DNA of 64,000 bases from Amycolatopsis nivea (GTDB lineage: Bacteria > Actinomycetota > Actinomycetes > Mycobacteriales > Pseudonocardiaceae): NCBI RefSeq assembly GCF_004522235.1, contig NZ_SDLT01000032.1, positions 1-64,000 on the forward strand, read 5' to 3'. The notes beneath the pieces were generated by a model. It had not been told where the DNA came from. It ran no database searches and worked only from the letters and a program-made list of their open reading frames with translations. Of this stretch, positions 30,266-39,255 are shown piece after piece. Numbering within the stretch: position 1 is the stretch's first letter; every line of letters begins with the position of its first letter. The position numbers and the translations under genes are program-made.

Positions 30266-31030
30266 CTATTTCAGGTCAGCGAGCAGACCGTCCAGGGCTG
30301 TGGCGAGGGCCTCGGCGTTGGCTGGCGCGAACCACGTCGTGCGGATTCGTTCGTTGTTTCCCTGAGGTGTCTCGTGGTCGGCGGCAAGCTGATCCAGCGA
30401 GCGGCTCGTGTCCTCCAGCGCGCGGCCGACGTTCTGGAAGAGACCGCGCACGTACCGTTCGGCGACCTCGCTCGCGATGCCGTGCTCGCCGGCCCAGGCG
30501 GTGAGTGTGGCGAGGTAGGCGTAGTGGGCGGTGAGAGTCCCGGTTAGGGCGGAGAAGACGTTGAAGGCGTCCTCGTCCGCGACGGGCAACGACCCGCCCA
30601 ACTGGTCGAAGAGAGCGTCCACCGCCGGATGCGGAGGTGTGGTCACGGTGACGGACCGGCGTACGCGCACGGCGGGCAGCGGGATGGCGCGGACGATCGG
30701 GGCGCCGGTGCCGAGGGCTTGGCGCAGAGCGTCGATGCCGACCCCGGCCATCAGGGTGACCACGATCTTCTCGTCGGCCACCTTGAGCCCGCTCAGCGCC
30801 TCGTGGCGGTCTTGGCGGCGCACGGCGATGATCACCAGATCCGCGCGGTCCACGACCTCCTGGTTGTCGGCGCACACCTGGACGCCCTCGAAACGTTCGG
30901 ACAGTTCGGCGGCGGTGCGGGCTCCTCGCGGGGAGAGGAAGATTTCCGCTGCCGCACCGTTTTCGTGCCGCAGGCCTTCGACGAGAGCCTTGCCGATCTC
31001 GCCGACGCCGACGATGCCGATTTTCCGCAT
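30266..31030 (-). CDS. pyrroline-5-carboxylate reductase-like oxidoreductase
   Basis: A 254-residue protein with an N-terminal Rossmann domain MRKIGIVGVGEIGKALVEGL (NAD(P)-binding GxGxxG), VIIAVRRQD at the strand before the active cleft, and a C-terminal P5CR dimerisation domain (VFSALTGTLTAHYAYLATLTAWAGEHGI and YVRGLFQNVGRALE). The family makes proline from pyrroline-5-carboxylate, but several members are of unknown substrate; the conserved proC C-terminal region (SPGGTT-like) is replaced by SRSLDQLAADHETPQGNNE, so proline synthesis is doubtful. ATG 31030 follows GGAGG; an upstream ATG (31060) lacks this. Confidence 0.82.
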   Translation of the reverse strand: MRKIGIVGVGEIGKALVEGLRHENGAAAEIFLSPRGARTAAELSERFEGVQVCADNQEVVDRADLVIIAVRRQDRHEALSGLKVADEKIVVTLMAGVGIDALRQALGTGAPIVRAIPLPAVRVRRSVTVTTPPHPAVDALFDQLGGSLPVADEDAFNVFSALTGTLTAHYAYLATLTAWAGEHGIASEVAERYVRGLFQNVGRALEDTSRSLDQLAADHETPQGNNERIRTTWFAPANAEALATALDGLLADLK

Positions 31031-31277
31031 GTTGTTGTCCTCCAGGGAATGCTGGGTCATGTCGGTCGCCTGGCGCTCAGCGGCGAGGCGACTGTGAGAC
31101 GGCCGAGCGGTGATCGTTGTGCTGTCGGCGCAATGACGCTTCGCAGGCATGCCGCAGATCGTCGGGCGAACCGGCGGGCACCAGGCCGTGGCAGTGCGCT
31201 GGGCACCGGTTTTTGGGGTCAGACAACGCTCATGCAACCCAGAACGAGCTGGGCGTTGTTGTGCACCTGATCCTCCG

Positions 31278-32216
31278 TCACTTCGCCAAAGCCGCGCCGA
31301 GGAACGCGAGGATTTCCGCCTGTGCGGCTTCGGCCTGCGGTTCGATGCCGGGCAAGGTGAGGAACGCGTGTTTCGCGCCCGGGTACTCGGAGAGCTGCAC
31401 AGAGCTTCCGGCCTCGCGCAGCCGCTCGGCGTAGCGGCGGCCGTGGTCGGCGACCGCGTCCTGGGTGGGCACCACCACGAGTGCTGGAGCCAGCCCGCTC
31501 AGATCGTTGGCGTGCAACGGGGAGACAGCAGCGGCGTCGGCGCCAGGCGGGATGGCGAGTCGCTGGAAGAGCTTCAACAGCGACAGGGCTGGGCTCGGGC
31601 GGTACGCGTATTCGGCGACGGAGGGGTAGTCGAACATCGTGCCGGTCACGTCGGCGACCGGGTTGACCAGGACCTGCGCCTTAAGCTCGAGACCGGCGTC
31701 CCTGGCGCGAACGGCAGCCAGTGCGCTGATAAGGGCACCACAGCTCTCGCCGAAGACCGCCACGCGCGCGGGGTCGATGCCCCACTCCGCGGGGTGCCGG
31801 ACCAGGTGCCAGAGCACGTTCCAGCCGTCGTCCGCGGCGTTCGCGAGCGGGCTGTCGGGTGCGAGCAGGCGGTGTTCTACCGAGACGACAACGGCGGGAA
31901 GCCGCGCGGCGAGACGGCTGTTGGTCCAGTCGCACTGCGCCGCCGTGCCCACGAAGCCGCCTCCGTGGACATGGACCACCAACGGCAGTGTGGCTTCCAG
32001 CCTCGGCCGGTAGACCCGGACCGGCAGGTCGCGGCCGGGCAGAGCGATCTCGCGCCACTCGATCTCGGCGTCGGGGCTCGGCTCTCCGATGATCGGGTGT
32101 GCCGCGCTGGAAGCCCGGAAGCGGTTCTCCGCCTCGCGGTAGACGTGCAGTTCCTCGGGCGTGATCACCGAGTAGTCCGGCTCCGGCGGTCTCGTCGGGG
32201 CAGCGGGTTCTCCCAT
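31278..32216 (-). CDS. alpha/beta hydrolase, hormone-sensitive-lipase family (esterase)
   Basis: A 312-residue esterase. The oxyanion motif HGGGFVGT lies at about residues 85-92, the nucleophile elbow reads VAVFGESCGALISALA (Ser in GESCG), and the final acid and histidine lie in TQDAVADHG and AKHAF. This matches the HSL family, with Cys in place of the common Ala after the nucleophile. The ATG at 32216 has AAGGAA upstream. It is divergent from a TetR gene with a perfect operator-like palindrome between them, so it is the likely target of that repressor. Confidence 0.88.
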   Translation of the reverse strand: MGEPAAPTRPPEPDYSVITPEELHVYREAENRFRASSAAHPIIGEPSPDAEIEWREIALPGRDLPVRVYRPRLEATLPLVVHVHGGGFVGTAAQCDWTNSRLAARLPAVVVSVEHRLLAPDSPLANAADDGWNVLWHLVRHPAEWGIDPARVAVFGESCGALISALAAVRARDAGLELKAQVLVNPVADVTGTMFDYPSVAEYAYRPSPALSLLKLFQRLAIPPGADAAAVSPLHANDLSGLAPALVVVPTQDAVADHGRRYAERLREAGSSVQLSEYPGAKHAFLTLPGIEPQAEAAQAEILAFLGAALAK

Positions 32217-32282
32217 GATTCCTTCTTTCCTCCCGGCGGAAAGCCGGGTGCGTCGTGGTGTCCCCAGTGACTTGTCCTCATT

Positions 32283-32301
32283 ATGCACACACTGTGTGCA
32301 T
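32283..32301. promoter_or_regulatory. TetR operator between esterase and regulator
   Basis: ATGCACACACTGTGTGCAT, a perfect palindrome with 9-bp arms and a single central base, in the divergent region (32217-32345). A partial repeat (AGTGCATAGG) follows at 32307. Predicted site for the adjacent TetR protein. Confidence 0.75.
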
Positions 32302-32345
32302 TGCTAAGTGCATAGGTTATGCTGGGCCGGACGAGAGGGGCCGAG

Positions 32346-32999
32346 ATGACCGGTCGCAGGCGATGGTCGACCGACGAGATCCTGGACACCGCGGAAGACC
32401 TGCTGCGCACGAGCGACGCGGAGTCGTTCAGCGTGCGAAAACTCGCCGCCGCGCTCGGGACCGATCCCTCCAGCCTTTACCGGCACTTCCGCAACAAGAC
32501 CGAACTGCTGCGCGCCGTCGCGGACCGGATCCTGCTGGCCGCCATGGAGGGCTACCGTCCGGACGGCACTTGGAAGCAGCGCATCACCGCACTGGCGCTG
32601 TGCCTGCGCGAGGCCTTTGGAGAGCAGCCTCAACTCGCCACCGTGTGGGGCCGCTACGCGTCCGGCGGCACCGGATCCCGGTTGGTCATGGAGGAATTGC
32701 TGCAAGCCCTGCGCGCGGCCGGGGTTCCCGACGAACAGATCCCGGTGCTGTACCACCGCCTCGTGGTCCTCATCGCCGCCCTGATCGCCGCCGAGGCTGG
32801 CGTCAGCAGCATCACCGCCGAGGAGTACGAACAGGGTCTGGAACAGTTCCGCGTCGCAGTGCTCGGCGCCGATCCCGAACGCTTCCCCGCGTTGGCGTTC
32901 TTCGCCCGCGAAGTCCGTCCCCTCGGGGCGGATCGCCGCGCCGCGTTTGAAGAAATCGTCGACGGTTACTTGGCCCAGATTGAGGCTCAGATTCCTTGA
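32346..32999 (+). CDS. TetR family regulator
   Basis: A 217-residue repressor. Helix-turn-helix ESFSVRKLAAALGTDPSSLYRHFRNKTELLRAVADRIL at about residues 25-62, then a C-terminal helical ligand domain. ATG 32346 has GAGAGGGG upstream and gives the common MTGRRRWSTDEIL N-terminus. It is divergent from the esterase with the 19-bp palindrome between, and a self-regulated pair is likely. The ligand is unknown. Confidence 0.9.
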   Translation: MTGRRRWSTDEILDTAEDLLRTSDAESFSVRKLAAALGTDPSSLYRHFRNKTELLRAVADRILLAAMEGYRPDGTWKQRITALALCLREAFGEQPQLATVWGRYASGGTGSRLVMEELLQALRAAGVPDEQIPVLYHRLVVLIAALIAAEAGVSSITAEEYEQGLEQFRVAVLGADPERFPALAFFAREVRPLGADRRAAFEEIVDGYLAQIEAQIP

Positions 33000-33165
33000 T
33001 GCGCCTGGTCCACTGCGCGCCGAGGCAACATCGCACAATGCGGTAGGACTGCCAGAGGATGTCTACCGCAGGGCGCTGAGCCACGAGATGGCGATGGCTT
33101 GCTGGGGTTAAGCGTGGTTCCGCGGTGCGCAGTTCAGAGCCCGGTTGGTCACTGTTCGTACCGGG

Positions 33166-34072
33166 CTACCGGGAGGGTCTCCCCGAGGCAATGGCGCGCA
33201 GTGCCGCAAGGCCTGCACTGACAAGAGGATGTCCGCTGCTGCCACGTCGTACCGCGGTCAGCAATTGGCGGGTAGGAATAGACGTGCCCAGCAAAGGAAT
33301 CCGCTTAACCGCGTGCTCCGGCAATGGCACAATCCTCGGCATCAGGCACACGCCGAGGCCTTCCGCGACGAGGGCAGAAACTGCGTACCACTCCTTGACC
33401 TCATGCACGATCCGAGGCGTAAAACCAGCGGCGGCGCAGGCTGCGGTCACCAAGGGATAAGTGTCGTTGTTGTGTTTCTTGACGATCCACGGCTGATCAG
33501 CCGCCTCGGCGAGTTCGATTCCCTTGCGGCGGGCCAGGGGGTGGGTGGCGGCGACGAGCAGGTCTTGGCGGTCGGTCGTCAACGGGGTCTGCTCGAAGCG
33601 GGAATCGGTGACCGGCGGTGCTTCCGGGCCGGGCAGGACCAAGGCGATGTCGGCTTCGTCGGCGAGGAGGAGGCGGTAGCAGTCGGCGCTTTCCTCTTCG
33701 GTGATTTGCGTTTCTATCAACGGATTCGTCCGGCGCAGGCTGGCGACGGCGGGGGCGGCGAGGGTCGCCAGCGGAGGAGACGCCGCACAGGCGCAGTGTG
33801 CCGCGGAGTTCAGTGGCCTCCGCGGCGAGTTCCGCGCGGGCTGCTTCCCATTGCGGGCGTAGGGCGTCGGCGTGTCGGAGCACGATGTGTGCGGCGGGCG
33901 TCAGTTGCACTCGACGGCCTTGCGGCACCAGGAGTTCCACCTCCAGATCCCGGGCCAGCAACCGTAATTGCTGCGAGACGGCAGACGGGGTCAGGTGCAG
34001 TGCGGCGGCGGTCGCGGTCACGGTTTCGTACTCGGCGAGGGTTCGCAGGACGTGCAACCGGTGGTCAATCAT
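33166..34072 (-). pseudogene. LysR family regulator broken by a frameshift
   Basis: N-terminal winged helix from ATG 34072: MIDHRLHVLRTLAEYETVTATAAALHLTPSAVSQQLRLLARDLEVELLV, then LRGTLRLCGVSSA. At about 33765-33780 the frame changes: continuation with the effector domain (ATLAAPAVASLRRTNPL, then IETQITEEESADCYRLLLADEADIAL to the stop at 33166) requires the neighbouring frame. A one-base insertion or a two-base loss would explain it. It is divergent from the EamA pseudogene, which a LysR protein would commonly control. A sequencing error is the main alternative, but the paired defect next door argues for true decay. Confidence 0.8.
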
Positions 34073-34146
34073 GTAGTCCAGGCTAAACGGTTTCGTGCGG
34101 AAAGATTCGTTGGACGTGCACGCTTGCCAGAGGCAAGCCTGGAGGG

Positions 34147-34986
34147 ATGAGGAATGCGCCTGCGCTGATGGTGGGGAGTGTGCTGAGCGTCCAGTTCGGG
34201 CAGGCGTTCGGGAAGCAGTTGTCCGAGGACGTCGGCGCGTCCGGTGTGGTGGCGTTGCGGCTTGGGCTGGCTGCGGCGGTTCTGCTGGCTCTGTACCGGC
34301 CTGCGGTGCCGCGCAGTTGGGCGGAAAGGAGGGTGATCCTCGGCTTCGGCACGGCCATCGCGGGGATGAATTTGATCTATCCGGCGCTGACCATCTTGCC
34401 ATTGGGGTTGGCGAGTGCGTTGCAGTTGTTGGGGCCGATTTCCTTGGCGTTGTTCACTTCGCGACGTATCCGCGACGTGGCCTGTGCGGTCGTGGCCGGA
34501 GTCGGGGTGTGGTTGTTCTACGCTCCGCGCGACGTCAGTTTTCCGCTCGCCGGCGTGGTTCTCGCGTTGGCTTCTGGCGCGTGCATGGCTGCCTACTTCC
34601 TGCTCAGCTAACGCGCGGGAGCAAGCAGTGCGGGAGGGGGTCCGCTTGCGCTGGCGTTGGCTTGGGCTGCCGTGCTTTCGGTGCCGTTAGGGGTGATCGA
34701 CCAAGGCACCCGGCTGGTGACGCCTCGGGTGTTGCTGGTCGGCGTAGTGGTGGCCGCGTTATCGGCGGTGGTGCCGTATTCCTTGGAGCTGGCGGCTTTG
34801 CGACGGCTGCCTGCCCGGACGGTCGGGGTGCTGGCCAGCCTTGAGCCGGCGAGTGCGGGGCTGGCCGGGGTGCTGGTTCTCGGTGAGCACTTGCGTGCGG
34901 TGCAGTGGGTGGCGCTCGCCTGTGTTGGGCTCGCGAGCGCGGGGGCGGTGTTGGGGCGGAAGGACGCTACTCAGCGGGTCGGTTGA
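34147..34986 (+). pseudogene. EamA/RhtA-type drug-metabolite transporter interrupted by an in-frame TAA
   Basis: First half 34147-34611: NAPALMVGSVLSVQFGQAFGKQLSEDVGASGVVALRLGLAAAVLLALY and following helices. After TAA at 34609-34611 the same frame continues with RAGASSAGGGPLALALAWAAVLSVPLGVIDQG, then SAVVPYSLELAALRRLPARTVGVLASLEPASAGLAGVLVLGEHL and GRKDATQRVG to 34986. Together they form a single ten-helix transporter of about 279 residues. The stop replaces one codon in the loop between the fifth and sixth helices. The last 20 bases overlap the TetR gene on the other strand. Confidence 0.85.
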
Positions 34987-35737
34987 CCAGCGCGGCAATG
35001 CCTTCGATCAGGCGGTCCAAGCCGAACGCGTACTCGTGGTCGAGGCTGTACGGAGCCTGGTGCGTTTGCCCGGCGGCGGCACCGACCCGGTCCGCGACCG
35101 GGAAGCGGCGCGGTTCGTAGACCTCCGCCAGTGCGGGGGCGGTCGCGGCCCACCATTGCTGGTCGGTCATCCCGGTTTGCCGCACCACGCGCGCGGCTTC
35201 GACCTTGCGGCGCGCCAGGCCTTCCACGTGGGTGGTCACCAGCGTGATCGTCGAATCCATTTCGAGGTCCGACAGGCCGATCCCGTCGACGACCGCCAGT
35301 TCCAGGTCGTACTTCGCGATCGCGTTGGGACCGAGCGTCGGACGGCCGGTGAAGACTTGCAGCAGCCACGGATGCCTCAGGTGCATCGCCCAGTTGACGG
35401 CGGCGACGCGGCGGAGGCCGTCGCGCCAGTCGTCGGCGTCTATTTCGGACAGTTCGGCTACCGCCTCGCCGTACACCGCGTCGACCATCGCTTCGACCAA
35501 CTCCGCGCGCGACGAAACGTAGGTGTAGAGCGACATCGTCCCGACGCCCAGCGATTCGGCGACCCGGCGCATCGACAGCGTCGCCAGGTCCTGTTCGGTG
35601 TCCGCGACCTCGACCGCGGCGTCGACGATCCGGGCCGGGGTCAGTCCGTGCTTCGGGCCGCGCTTCGGCAGCTGGCGGGTGCCCCACAGCAGAGCGATCG
35701 TCGCGGCGGGGTCGCCGGGGTTGCCGTCAGTCGTCAC
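34967..35737 (-). CDS. TetR family regulator with TetR_C-like domain
   Basis: A 256-residue repressor. The N-terminus GDPAATIALLWG precedes the helix-turn-helix LATLSMRRVAESLGVGTMSLYTYVSSRAELVEAMVDAV (about residues 47-84). The ligand domain includes MHLRHPWLLQVFTGRPTLGPNA, similar to the TetR at 294-1094 in the same window. GTG 35737 is followed 20-40 bases upstream by a perfect 8-bp inverted repeat. It is divergent from a drug-type ABC transporter operon, its likely target. Confidence 0.92.
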   Translation of the reverse strand: MTTDGNPGDPAATIALLWGTRQLPKRGPKHGLTPARIVDAAVEVADTEQDLATLSMRRVAESLGVGTMSLYTYVSSRAELVEAMVDAVYGEAVAELSEIDADDWRDGLRRVAAVNWAMHLRHPWLLQVFTGRPTLGPNAIAKYDLELAVVDGIGLSDLEMDSTITLVTTHVEGLARRKVEAARVVRQTGMTDQQWWAATAPALAEVYEPRRFPVADRVGAAAGQTHQAPYSLDHEYAFGLDRLIEGIAALVNRPAE

Positions 35738-35757
35738 GTGACCAGCATAGGAACTTA

Positions 35758-35778
35758 ACTCCGTAGGCAATACGGAGT
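35758..35778. promoter_or_regulatory. TetR operator controlling the ABC exporter
   Basis: ACTCCGTA (35758-35765), spacer GGCAA, TACGGAGT (35771-35778), a perfect inverted repeat. A further half-site ATACGGAGTA lies at the start codon of the ATPase gene (about 35804-35813). The spacing suits a repressor dimer covering both divergent promoters. Confidence 0.75.
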
Positions 35779-35798
35779 GTTGTGCTAGCCTTCTTCGT

Positions 35799-36578
35799 AT
35801 GGCATACGGAGTAGATGGCCTGCTGGCGTGCGGGGTGCAGAAGCGGTATGGCGAACGGGCCGCGCTGGACGGGTTTGACCTGCGGGTCGAGCCGGGAACG
35901 GTGTGCGGACTGCTCGGTCCCAACGGTGCGGGCAAGACGACGGCGGTCCGGATTCTGACCACGTTGCTGCGGCCGGACGCGGGCGAGGTGCGGGTGGCCG
36001 GTTTCGACGCGGTCGCCGAGCCGGACGAGGTGCGGCGGCGGATCGGGCTGGTCGGGCAGAACGCCTCGGTGGACGAGATTCTGACCGGCAGGCAGAACCT
36101 CGAACTGTTCGGCAGGCTCGGCGGACTGCCCTCGCGGGCGGCGCGTACACGAGCGACGGAGCTGCTGGACCGGTTCGGTCTCGCCGAGGCCGCAGGCCGG
36201 TCCGTCTCCGGCTACTCCGGCGGCATGCGGCGCAAGCTGGACCTGGCCGCCGGGCTCCTGCTGAACCCGGCGGTGCTGTTCCTCGACGAGCCGACGACCG
36301 GGCTCGACCCGGCCGCCCGCATCGACGTCTGGGCGGACGTCCGCGCGCTGGCCGGCACCGGCACCACGGTGCTGCTGACCACGCAGTACCTGGAGGAGGC
36401 CGATCAGCTCGCCGACCGGATCGCGGTCCTCGACGCCGGGCGGGTCGTCGCCGCGGGCACGCCGGACGAGCTGAAGGCGAAGGTCGGGCCGGACCGGGTC
36501 GAGACGGTCGTCCGGAAGCCGACGCTCGACGAGGTTTTCCTGCTCCTGATCGGCAACGCGACTGAGGAGGCGCGATGA
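35799..36578 (+). CDS. drug-type ABC transporter ATPase (DrrA-like)
   Basis: A 259-residue nucleotide-binding protein. Walker A GPNGAGKTT at about residues 40-48, Q-loop GLVGQNAS, ABC signature YSGGMRRKLDLAAGLL, Walker B AVLFLDEPTTGLDP, switch histidine replaced by Q in LLTTQYLEEADQLAD. These features match DrrA/daunorubicin-resistance-type exporters. Its stop overlaps the permease start (ATGA). Expression is probably controlled by the divergent TetR through the palindrome at 35758. The exported drug is unknown. Confidence 0.95.
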   Translation: MAYGVDGLLACGVQKRYGERAALDGFDLRVEPGTVCGLLGPNGAGKTTAVRILTTLLRPDAGEVRVAGFDAVAEPDEVRRRIGLVGQNASVDEILTGRQNLELFGRLGGLPSRAARTRATELLDRFGLAEAAGRSVSGYSGGMRRKLDLAAGLLLNPAVLFLDEPTTGLDPAARIDVWADVRALAGTGTTVLLTTQYLEEADQLADRIAVLDAGRVVAAGTPDELKAKVGPDRVETVVRKPTLDEVFLLLIGNATEEAR

Positions 36579-37375
36579 CCATCCCCGCCACCGCACCCGG
36601 GCGCGTGTCCTGGCCGACGCACACCGCCGTCCTGACCCGGCGGATCCTGGTGCACTGGAAGCAACGGCCGGTCTCGATCGCGGTCACGCTGCTGTTCCCG
36701 GTCCTGATCGTGGTGATGTTCGGCCAGCTGTTCGGCGGCGCGATGGACATCCGGGACGGCGCGTACATCGACTTCCTCATCCCCGGCATGCTCGCGATGA
36801 CCATGCTGTTCGGGCTGGAATCCACCGTCCTCGCGGTGACTTCCGACGCCGCGAAGGGCGTTACCGAGCGGATCCGCGCGATGCCGGTCAGCGGGCTCGC
36901 CGTGCTGACCGGACGGTGTCTCGCCGACTTGATCAGCGCGGTCGCCGGACTCGTCGTAATGATGGGAGCGGGGCTGGCGCTGGGCTGGCGGCCGCACCAG
37001 GTGTCCGTGCTGGGCGCGGTCGGGCTGCTGTTGTGGCTGCGGTTCGCCTTCGTCTGGATCGGGATCTATCTCGGACTGCTGCTGAAGACCCCGGAGTCGG
37101 CGGTTTCGGTGCAGGTGCTGGTGTGGCCGGTCGGATTCCTCTCCGGCGTTTTCGTTTCCCCGGACACCATGCCTGCCTGGCTGAGCGCGGTCGCGACGTG
37201 GAATCCGCTCACCGCAACGGCTTCCGCGGTGCGCGAGCTGGCGGGCAATCCGGCGTGGGCCGCGAATGGCTGGGCGGCGGAGCATTCCGTGCTGCTCGCG
37301 ATGGCGTGGCCCGCAGTGCTGACGGCGGTCTTCCTGCCGCTCGCCACCCGGCAGTACCGGATGCTCGGGCGGTAA
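36575..37375 (+). CDS. ABC-2 type permease (DrrB-like)
   Basis: A 266-residue membrane protein with about six helices. It begins with a cytoplasmic WPTHTAVLTRRILVHWKQRPVS segment, then SIAVTLLFPVLIVVMFGQLFGGAM and the ABC-2 signature around FLIPGMLAMTMLFGLE, and ends with GNPAWAANGWAAEHSVLL and a final helix. The DrrB-type family partners the upstream ATPase; start overlap ATGA ensures stoichiometric production. A strong hairpin terminator follows 6 bases after the stop. Confidence 0.93.
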   Translation: MTIPATAPGRVSWPTHTAVLTRRILVHWKQRPVSIAVTLLFPVLIVVMFGQLFGGAMDIRDGAYIDFLIPGMLAMTMLFGLESTVLAVTSDAAKGVTERIRAMPVSGLAVLTGRCLADLISAVAGLVVMMGAGLALGWRPHQVSVLGAVGLLLWLRFAFVWIGIYLGLLLKTPESAVSVQVLVWPVGFLSGVFVSPDTMPAWLSAVATWNPLTATASAVRELAGNPAWAANGWAAEHSVLLAMAWPAVLTAVFLPLATRQYRMLGR

Positions 37376-37380
37376 AAAAC

Positions 37381-37415
37381 AGCCGGGCGGCAAGGGAAAT
37401 CCCTGCCGCCCGGCT
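37381..37415. terminator. bidirectional terminator between ABC permease and sugar porter
   Basis: Stem AGCCGGGCGGCAAGGGA (37381-37397) pairs with TCCCTGCCGCCCGGCT (37400-37415) with one bulged base and a 2-base loop. An A-run at the left (37376-37380) provides U residues for minus-strand transcription, so it serves the convergent gene at 37434 as well. Confidence 0.85.
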
Positions 37416-37433
37416 GCACCCCGAGAGGAAAAA

Positions 37434-38825
37434 TCAGGCGCGTGCCTTCGCGTGCGTCCGTCCGCGCAGGTCGAGTTCGATTTCCTCCAGCGACCGGCCC
37501 TTGGTTTCCGGGACGAGCCACTTCGTGAGGAAGAACAGGACCACGTTGATGCCCGCGAACAGGAACATCGAGCCGCCGAGGCCGAGTGCGCCCGGGTCGG
37601 AGATGATCGGGAACACGGCGCTGATGATGCCGGTCGCGGCCCACAGCACGACGCTGCTCACGCCCATGCCCGCGGCGCGCACCTTCAGCGGGAACACCTC
37701 GGCCATCATGACCCACACGACCGCGCCCCAGCCGAGTTCGTAGCCGACCAGGTAGAGCACCATCGCGACGAGCATCAGGATGCCCTTGGTCGCGGTATCG
37801 TGGACTTCCAGCACGATGAATCCGGCCCCGACCAGGGTGATCACCATCAGCACGTTGCCGATCAGCAGCAGCGGCTTGCGGCCCCACCGGTCGACCACGA
37901 ACACGACCCACGCGGTGAACAGGAACTTGGTCACGCCGAGCAGCACGCCGGACAGCAGGGCCGCCTGGGTCGCGAAACCGAGGCCGATCAGCATCGTCGG
38001 GAAGTACGCGTTCACCGCGTTCACGCCGCTGAACTGCTGGCCGATCGCGAGCAGCAGGGCCACCACGAGCATCGGCCGCACGGTCGGCGTCAGCAGGTCG
38101 CGGAGCCGGGTCTTCGCCGATTCCGAGTCGAGCCGGATCACCTCGCGGATCGTGCCGATCTCCTCGTCGACGTTCACGCCGCCGCCGTGCGAGCTGAGCA
38201 GGACCGCGCGGGCCTGTTCCTCGTGGCCGTTCGCGACGAGCCAGCGCGGCGTTTCGGGCAGGAACACCAGGCCGGCCAGCAGGATCACCGCGGGCACGAT
38301 CGCGCCGGCGAACATCAGCCGCCAGTTGCCCGAGCTGCCGAGCCCGTAGCTGACCAGGAACGCGATCAGGATGCCGAGCACGATGAAGATCTGGTTCAGC
38401 GCGCCCATCGCCCCGCGCAGCCGGGCCGGGGCGAGTTCCGACAGGTACGTCGGGACCGTCGAGGACGAAAGACCGATGCCGACGCCGATCACCAGCCGGG
38501 AAATGATCAGCAACGCGAACGTCGGCGAAAACGTGGCCGCGAGCGTGCCGATGATGACGACGACCGCGGCCACCATGATCGTGCGGCGGCGGCCGAGCCT
38601 TTCGTTGAGCCGGGAGGAGAAACTCGCGCCGACGATCGCACCGATCGAAATGCTCGCGGTGATGACGCCTTTGTCCCAGCCGGACAGGCCCCAGAGTTTC
38701 CCGATGAACGGCAACACCCCGGAAATGACGCCGAGGTCGTAACCGAACAGGATGCCGCCGAGGGCACCGAAGAAGTACAGCGTCGTTCTGCCGATGGGCC
38801 GCCGCGCCGCGGCTGTCTGTGTCAT
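37434..38825 (-). CDS. sugar porter family MFS transporter (XylE/GalP type)
   Basis: A 463-residue 12-helix sugar:H+ symporter. The hallmarks are GGILFGYDLGVISG in helix 1, RLNERLGRRRTIM (motif A), the PETPRWLVANG motif (PESPR type) after helix 6, GQQFSGVNAVNAYFPTM in helix 7, VDRWGRKPLLL in the second-half loop and the C-terminal PETKGRSLEEIE. These identify the sugar porter family of pentoses/hexoses. ATG 38825 gives the canonical N-terminus. It has no enzyme neighbour; the 430-bp upstream region contains two palindromes. Confidence 0.95.
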   Translation of the reverse strand: MTQTAAARRPIGRTTLYFFGALGGILFGYDLGVISGVLPFIGKLWGLSGWDKGVITASISIGAIVGASFSSRLNERLGRRRTIMVAAVVVIIGTLAATFSPTFALLIISRLVIGVGIGLSSSTVPTYLSELAPARLRGAMGALNQIFIVLGILIAFLVSYGLGSSGNWRLMFAGAIVPAVILLAGLVFLPETPRWLVANGHEEQARAVLLSSHGGGVNVDEEIGTIREVIRLDSESAKTRLRDLLTPTVRPMLVVALLLAIGQQFSGVNAVNAYFPTMLIGLGFATQAALLSGVLLGVTKFLFTAWVVFVVDRWGRKPLLLIGNVLMVITLVGAGFIVLEVHDTATKGILMLVAMVLYLVGYELGWGAVVWVMMAEVFPLKVRAAGMGVSSVVLWAATGIISAVFPIISDPGALGLGGSMFLFAGINVVLFFLTKWLVPETKGRSLEEIELDLRGRTHAKARA

Positions 38826-39255
38826 TGCCGAGCCGTCTCTTTCCGGGATGGCCGGCCGGTCCTGGTCCGCTGCCCGCGAGGTCAGCGCCGTCCTGGCCGG
38901 ACGAATGGGGGTCGAGGGGACAAGGACTGCCGGACTGGTCCAGCACTGCGGAACGGCCGGATCCGCCGTCGCACAGCGCCTTTCCACGCTGTTCGCCTGC
39001 CCGGCTCGCTCCCGTTCGAACTTCGCCGTACACAGTCACACGCTGGTCACCGGCGGGCAAGACGCGGGCTGATAACTATTCAGTCACGTGACTAGCGTTC
39101 ACATATGTGGACACGGTAGGCGGGCGTTTTCGCAGGTCAACGCGGTGGCAGGGAGATCTTGTCAAGAGTTTCCGCGAACGTCGAACTGTGGGGAACCGGC
39201 TGCCGGGGACGTCCGTCGTACCGGGCGTCCGGTCGCCGCGGTGGGGGAGATGCGC
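38826..39255. other. divergent intergenic region with two adjacent palindromes
   Basis: No gene is supported here. At 39082-39093 AGTCACGTGACT and at 39100-39109 CACATATGTG are perfect palindromes 6 bases apart, within an AT-richer island. They lie about 260 bases upstream of the sugar porter and 150 upstream of the secretion cassette, so they may be binding sites for the regulator of either. No regulator is adjacent. Confidence 0.5.

Noticed and set aside
29684..30547. 287-codon and 233-codon plus-strand frames after dinB
   Set aside because: No ribosome binding site, abnormal composition, extensive overlap with the P5CR-like gene on minus. Treated as a non-coding region.
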